This document shows, in pieces, positions 35,301 through 37,840 of a DNA stretch of 37,840 bases (position 1 is its first letter; every line of letters begins with the position of its first letter). Source of the DNA: an uncultured Prevotella sp. (lineage in GTDB: Bacteria; Bacteroidota; Bacteroidia; Bacteroidales; Bacteroidaceae); contig ONBG01000034.1 of NCBI GenBank assembly GCA_900316015.1, positions 1 to 37,840 on the forward strand, written 5' to 3'. Under the pieces are notes generated by a model. That model did no database searches. It was not told where the DNA came from and worked only from the letters and a program-made list of their open reading frames with translations. Position numbers and translations under genes: made by a program.

Positions 35301-35700
35301 TGTATACACAGTAGGCTCTGGCAAGTATACTTCAGGTGAGACCTACCAAGAGCTTTATGATGCTGGGCACATCGAGCCGACCCATGCAGGCGCATGGAAG
35401 TACTGGACCAACAACTGGGGCAATGGTGTCCTGAATGACGACTGGTTTGTTACCTTGAACTACATCGCCTTCCGTGACCTGTCCTTGAGCTATGCCTTCG
35501 ACTCCAGTCTCCTGAACAAGATCGGGTGCAAGCGCCTGAGCCTGTCTGCCGAGGCACACAACTTGGGATACTTGCTCAACTCTATGCCGAACCATGAGAA
35601 CCCAGAGGCTGTGGCTGGTACAACAGCGGCAGAGTTCCGTATCCGGCAGTTCTCTGGCATCACTACCAGTTTCACTTTCACGCTCAAAGCATCGTTCTAA
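32302..35700 (+). CDS. SusC-like TonB-dependent outer membrane transporter, pair 3
   Basis: 1132 aa with a signal peptide (about 1-30, AMFG-QD). A CarboxypepD_reg-like domain (about 33-107) has RGTVTDTKGEPVIGATV. A TonB-box-like segment ending NEVVVTALG and a plug domain with IRGASTL, YVVDGVI and AVVITTKSG follow. The barrel ends SFTFTLKASF with C-terminal Phe. It is most similar to SusC 2 at the N-terminus, but the barrel is considerably diverged, which would suit a different ligand. SusD 3 follows after 21 nt. It has its own promoter and leader of the pair 2 type. Confidence 0.94.
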   Translation: MSKEKNALLSSMRGLLTTFLLFVTVAMFGQDITVRGTVTDTKGEPVIGATVKVEGANTGVVTNIDGEYTLKCAPNATLTFSYIGFNTRKEPVNNRTRIDVKFKENSTELNEVVVTALGMKRETKALGYAMTELKGDELDANLINPVQALQGKVAGVEVTSSDGGMFGASKILIRGASTLNKNNQPIYVVDGVILDNGIVENDADWASGAQNYGNELKNLNPDDFETVSVLKGAAATALYGSRGLNGAVVITTKSGKGKKGLGIDFSQTIGFDKVTSQPDLQNEYAESFWYCSSPNSPFNVNDIYWTNDQGYASYKVLSNYGEMGTAWGPSFEYLRKNAKEGKIELYDGKLYDAKAYKNNFKDAYDTGFSTNTNVALSGGNNRTNFYTSLSYRYNNGTLPNNDFRRLSFLAKASHKLTDNFEVEASMTYANSKPRNAQPNIGASFVDGTWDRMYDAKYYRDKYKGSHGGLAQTQYGDEWGYVIGRGIWWSVWENEYYQKETVFRPDLKITWSLTPWLKWVTEANYNYYFVQAEEKDPGSGYYNQGGYYGTSQSRKEQTNLNTNLMFDKQFGEDWHLNGFVRYELYNSYRSAMSSGTKGDFIVPNQYFLANGSDGYNASAKVSDTKTIQSVAAQASLSWRDQVYLDVTGRNDWSSSLVYSDGHGTYSYFYPSISASWLVTNTFRKQLPTWLSFWKVRASYAQVGNDTEAYSINTAYGLESYTNKFGKAYATTLPSTTYSQNLKPERKKSWEVGTDIRFLNNRIGLDFTYYKENTVDQIMTVSIPSVSGYSNALINAGNIQNSGVELALNTTPIATKDWQWDLNFTYTKNKSKIVSLSDLTADYITLNGYTNYGNYRIGSVAKVGGTYGMLMSDSAPLVDEASGLNVLGYANSYRSAYERRNGTVEVVGNSTPDFLGSVNTTLRYKRWTLSASFDARFGGKVASFSSRYGTAYGYTKTSLDGRGTKHGGITYTSGFDGVTYDDGVIPNGIILSGTKINQPDGTVYTVGSGKYTSGETYQELYDAGHIEPTHAGAWKYWTNNWGNGVLNDDWFVTLNYIAFRDLSLSYAFDSSLLNKIGCKRLSLSAEAHNLGYLLNSMPNHENPEAVAGTTAAEFRIRQFSGITTSFTFTLKASF

Positions 35701-35721
35701 AACTAAAAAGGAATATAGACT

Positions 35722-37665
35722 ATGAGATTCAATAAATTTTTCATTGCAGGAGCCATGGCTTCAGTGCTTGTGCTGAGCACGTCTTGCCGTGATGACTATG
35801 AGGATATGAACCAGGATCCTGCTAACGTTACCAAAACCCTTCCTGAGGGTCTGATGACTGCAGCTATTAATGCGTTCCAGCCAACAGACTATTTGCTGTG
35901 GTTCTACAACACGCCTTACTTCACCCGTTGGGACCAGATGGGCACCCCAGGCGGTGGATTCAGCGAGGAATACACGGGCATGGCCGAGTCTGGTGGCCAG
36001 GGCGGTCAGTATATTGGCGTATTGAGATACCGCAACAAGATCAAGAAGTATATCGACGATTCTGGCGAGACCAAGTATAATGGCTATTATGCAGCCACAG
36101 GAATCCTGACGATTTACTTGGGCATCTTCGACACCGACATGTATGGTTCCGTACCTTATACAGAGGCATGCCGCTATGACGAGGATGGGATCATCACGCC
36201 GAAGTATGATACCGTTGAGGAACTCTACACCCTTTGGATTGATGAATTGAACAATTTCATCACCTTGCTCCAGGGAAGTGGGCTTGATGCAGCCTCCCGT
36301 CAGGATGCTGCCTATGGCTGCGACTGGACCAAATGGGCAAAATTGGCTAATTCCCTGAAACTGAAGATTGCTGTCCGCCTGTATAACAACGAGCCGGACA
36401 AGGCTCTGCAGATTGCCAATGAGGCAGCCAGCAATGCTGCTGGCTTGATCACCTCAACGGACGATGACTTCCTCTTCTGCAAGGCTACGGATGTCAGCTC
36501 AGGTAATTCAGACGTTGAGTATGGAACAGGCAACGGCTTGTCTACCGTCTATGCAACCAACCATGTCATCAACTTCATGCTCAAGAGCAAGGACCCGCGC
36601 GTGCGCTTTATCTATGCGAAGAACAGCTTCAACTCTAAAGTGGTGCAGAGCTTCATCGATAACGGACGCTGGGACGACCTGCCTTCTGCAGTTAAGGCGA
36701 ACGTAATCCGCGACAAGAACGGCAACTTCGAGAAGTGGGGCGGCATGGGTGAGCCTTGGGTTCGCTACACAGCGATCCCTGTGACCTATTCCCCGAAGAT
36801 CTCCCATGATGAGGGTTCGCTCTCGGATGAGGATTATGAGGAGTACTTCAACCCAGGTACCCGTTATCAAATCAAGAGCGGGGACAATGTGAAAAGCTAC
36901 AATCCATTCTCCTATTACCAGAATGAGATGCGCCGTGGACGTATCGACTTCACCTTGCCAACGGCAATGACGAAGAACGCAGATGGCAGCATCAACATGA
37001 ATGTTATCCAGGATACACAAGATAATCCTTTGTATCAGATGTACCTTGGGGCTGGCGAGATCAATCTCTATTTGGCAGAGTTCGCTCTCTTGAATGGTGG
37101 CTCTTTCGGTGGCAAGACTGCCGAGGAATGGTACACCGCAGGTGTTACCGCTTCCGTAGAGGAGTTCAACACCCTTGCCAAGGATAACAAGATCCCGTAC
37201 TATGGCACGAACTACGACTACGATCCGAATGACAAGCCCATCGACTTGCAGGCTGGTGAGATCGCTGCCATGTTGGCTACGGATAACGTGAAGCTCACGG
37301 GAACCACTTCAGAAAAGTTGGAGAAGGTTTACTTGCAGCTCCTGATCCACTTCAGCGAGCAGCCAGATGACCAGTTCGTAACTGCCCGTCGTTCAGGCTA
37401 TCCAAAAGTAGGCTCAAGTCTCCTTCCCTTCGTTAAGTTTAAGGATATTGCCCTTTCTGCTATCCCACGCCGTTTCGTCATCGAGGAACCAACGGTCACG
37501 GATTTGATGTACGATATCAAGACTGCCGCTTACAAGGCAGAAGGTTTCTTGCATTTAGGCACGAACAGCCAGGGCACCCAGTTCAACTCGGGTGATGCTC
37601 CTTTGAACACAGAACGGGTATGGTTTGATCAGAAAGCACCGCAGTGGGGTACCCCAACGCGGTAA
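35722..37665 (+). CDS. SusD-like surface lipoprotein (SusD-like_2 type), pair 3
   Basis: 647 aa, longer than SusD 1 and 2 (518 and 534 aa). The lipobox ends at Cys22 (LSTSC-RDDYED) with acidic residues after it, suggesting surface display. Recognisable segments include DTDMYGSVPYTEA and the C-terminal TARRSGYPKV shared with SusD 2. The additional length lies mainly in the region about residues 285-425, which includes charged stretches such as DEGSLSDEDYEEY. It partners SusC 3. A strong terminator follows within 25 nt. Confidence 0.9.
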   Translation: MRFNKFFIAGAMASVLVLSTSCRDDYEDMNQDPANVTKTLPEGLMTAAINAFQPTDYLLWFYNTPYFTRWDQMGTPGGGFSEEYTGMAESGGQGGQYIGVLRYRNKIKKYIDDSGETKYNGYYAATGILTIYLGIFDTDMYGSVPYTEACRYDEDGIITPKYDTVEELYTLWIDELNNFITLLQGSGLDAASRQDAAYGCDWTKWAKLANSLKLKIAVRLYNNEPDKALQIANEAASNAAGLITSTDDDFLFCKATDVSSGNSDVEYGTGNGLSTVYATNHVINFMLKSKDPRVRFIYAKNSFNSKVVQSFIDNGRWDDLPSAVKANVIRDKNGNFEKWGGMGEPWVRYTAIPVTYSPKISHDEGSLSDEDYEEYFNPGTRYQIKSGDNVKSYNPFSYYQNEMRRGRIDFTLPTAMTKNADGSINMNVIQDTQDNPLYQMYLGAGEINLYLAEFALLNGGSFGGKTAEEWYTAGVTASVEEFNTLAKDNKIPYYGTNYDYDPNDKPIDLQAGEIAAMLATDNVKLTGTTSEKLEKVYLQLLIHFSEQPDDQFVTARRSGYPKVGSSLLPFVKFKDIALSAIPRRFVIEEPTVTDLMYDIKTAAYKAEGFLHLGTNSQGTQFNSGDAPLNTERVWFDQKAPQWGTPTR

Positions 37666-37686
37666 GCTGATCGATGACACACAATC

Positions 37687-37727
37687 AAAAAGGGTACGAC
37701 GAAGAAAAATCTCGTCGTACCCTTTTT
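37687..37727 (+). terminator. Intrinsic terminator after SusD 3
   Basis: Perfect 16-bp stem (37687-37702 with 37712-37727) around a 9-nt loop, with A residues at the 5' base and five T residues at the 3' base, so it may work in both directions. It separates pair 3 from the terminal repeat. Confidence 0.9.
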
Positions 37728-37742
37728 ACTTTTGTATATCCT

Positions 37743-37840
37743 TGTATTGTACTGAATAAGTTGACACTTCATTAAAAAGAAGTAAAAGGAAAAAAAGTAA
37801 TGAATCAGTACACTGAAGAAGAAAAACTTCTGTTATTAAA
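37743..37840 (+). mobile_element. Right copy of terminal inverted repeat, probable IS end
   Basis: 37743-37839 is the exact reverse complement of 1-97, and base 37840 continues the element out of the window. The inner edge lies 16 nt after the SusD 3 terminator. Orientation is opposite to the left copy, with both ORFs pointing outward. Confidence 0.6.
37800..37840 (+). CDS. Partial ORF at right edge, probable transposase N-terminus
   Basis: The ATG at 37800 begins MNQYTEEEKLLLL, identical to the outward ORF at the left edge, and the reading frame leaves the window. Identity as a transposase is inferred from its position at the end of a repeated element, not from a domain. Confidence 0.4.
   Translation, partial: MNQYTEEEKLLLL

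Noticed and set aside
1-37840. CRISPR array, tRNA, rRNA, integrase or phage genes
   Set aside because: No regularly spaced repeats, tRNA-like cloverleafs in intergenic regions, or matching protein families were found; the 72-bp tandem repeat has only two units and carries a promoter.
1-37840. Firm call of a composite transposon
   Set aside because: The outer ends of both repeats and any target duplications are outside the window, and a contig ending in a multi-copy repeat would look the same.

Overview
The window looks like a 37.8 kb chromosomal segment of a Bacteroidales bacterium, most likely of the Prevotella group. The evidence is three SusC/SusD pairs, a one-protein hybrid two-component regulator, promoters of the Bacteroidales type (TTTG about 19-20 nt upstream of TAnnTTTG), no Shine-Dalgarno pattern, and SusD-type lipoproteins with acidic residues after the lipid cysteine. 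The genus is inferred, not shown.

Layout: (1) 1-97 and 37743-37839 form a perfect 97-bp inverted repeat. In each copy the first 13 codons of the same ORF run outward off the window, so the segment lies between two inverted copies of one repeat, probably an insertion sequence. (2) 161-13501, + strand: a GH123-type glycosidase translationally coupled to a hybrid two-component regulator, then SusC/SusD pair 1, an intrinsic terminator, and a GH2 glycosidase. (3) 13786-22297, - strand: a tightly packed cluster read in the order hflX, DUF4954 beta-helix protein, M16 peptidase, class I fumarase, DUF3298 lipoprotein. These genes have no obvious link to glycan use. (4) 22298-22917: a gene-free region holding a tandem duplication of the hflX promoter, two perfect palindromes, a candidate ~110-nt transcript with its own promoter and terminator, and the promoter of the next genes. 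(5) 22918-26593, + strand: two GH20 beta-hexosaminidases. (6) 26701-37727: two further SusC/SusD pairs, each with its own promoter and a ~200-nt leader. The two promoter/leader modules are clearly related.

Working together, the + strand genes form one or more polysaccharide utilisation loci. SusC/SusD complexes import oligosaccharides, and the exported GH123, GH20 and GH2 enzymes would remove beta-linked GalNAc, GlcNAc/GalNAc and a neutral or acidic beta-sugar. The hybrid regulator would sense a liberated sugar and activate at least pair 1, whose promoter region carries a 29-bp near-palindrome. This set of enzymes points to amino-sugar-rich host-type glycans such as glycolipid or mucin-type chains. 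That substrate is inferred. No sulfatase, sialidase or fucosidase is present in the window.

No tRNA, rRNA, CRISPR array, phage gene or complete transposase was seen. The most unusual material is regulatory: the duplicated hflX promoter, the FNR-like palindrome over a small orphan transcript, the paralogous SusC leaders, and the terminal inverted repeats.
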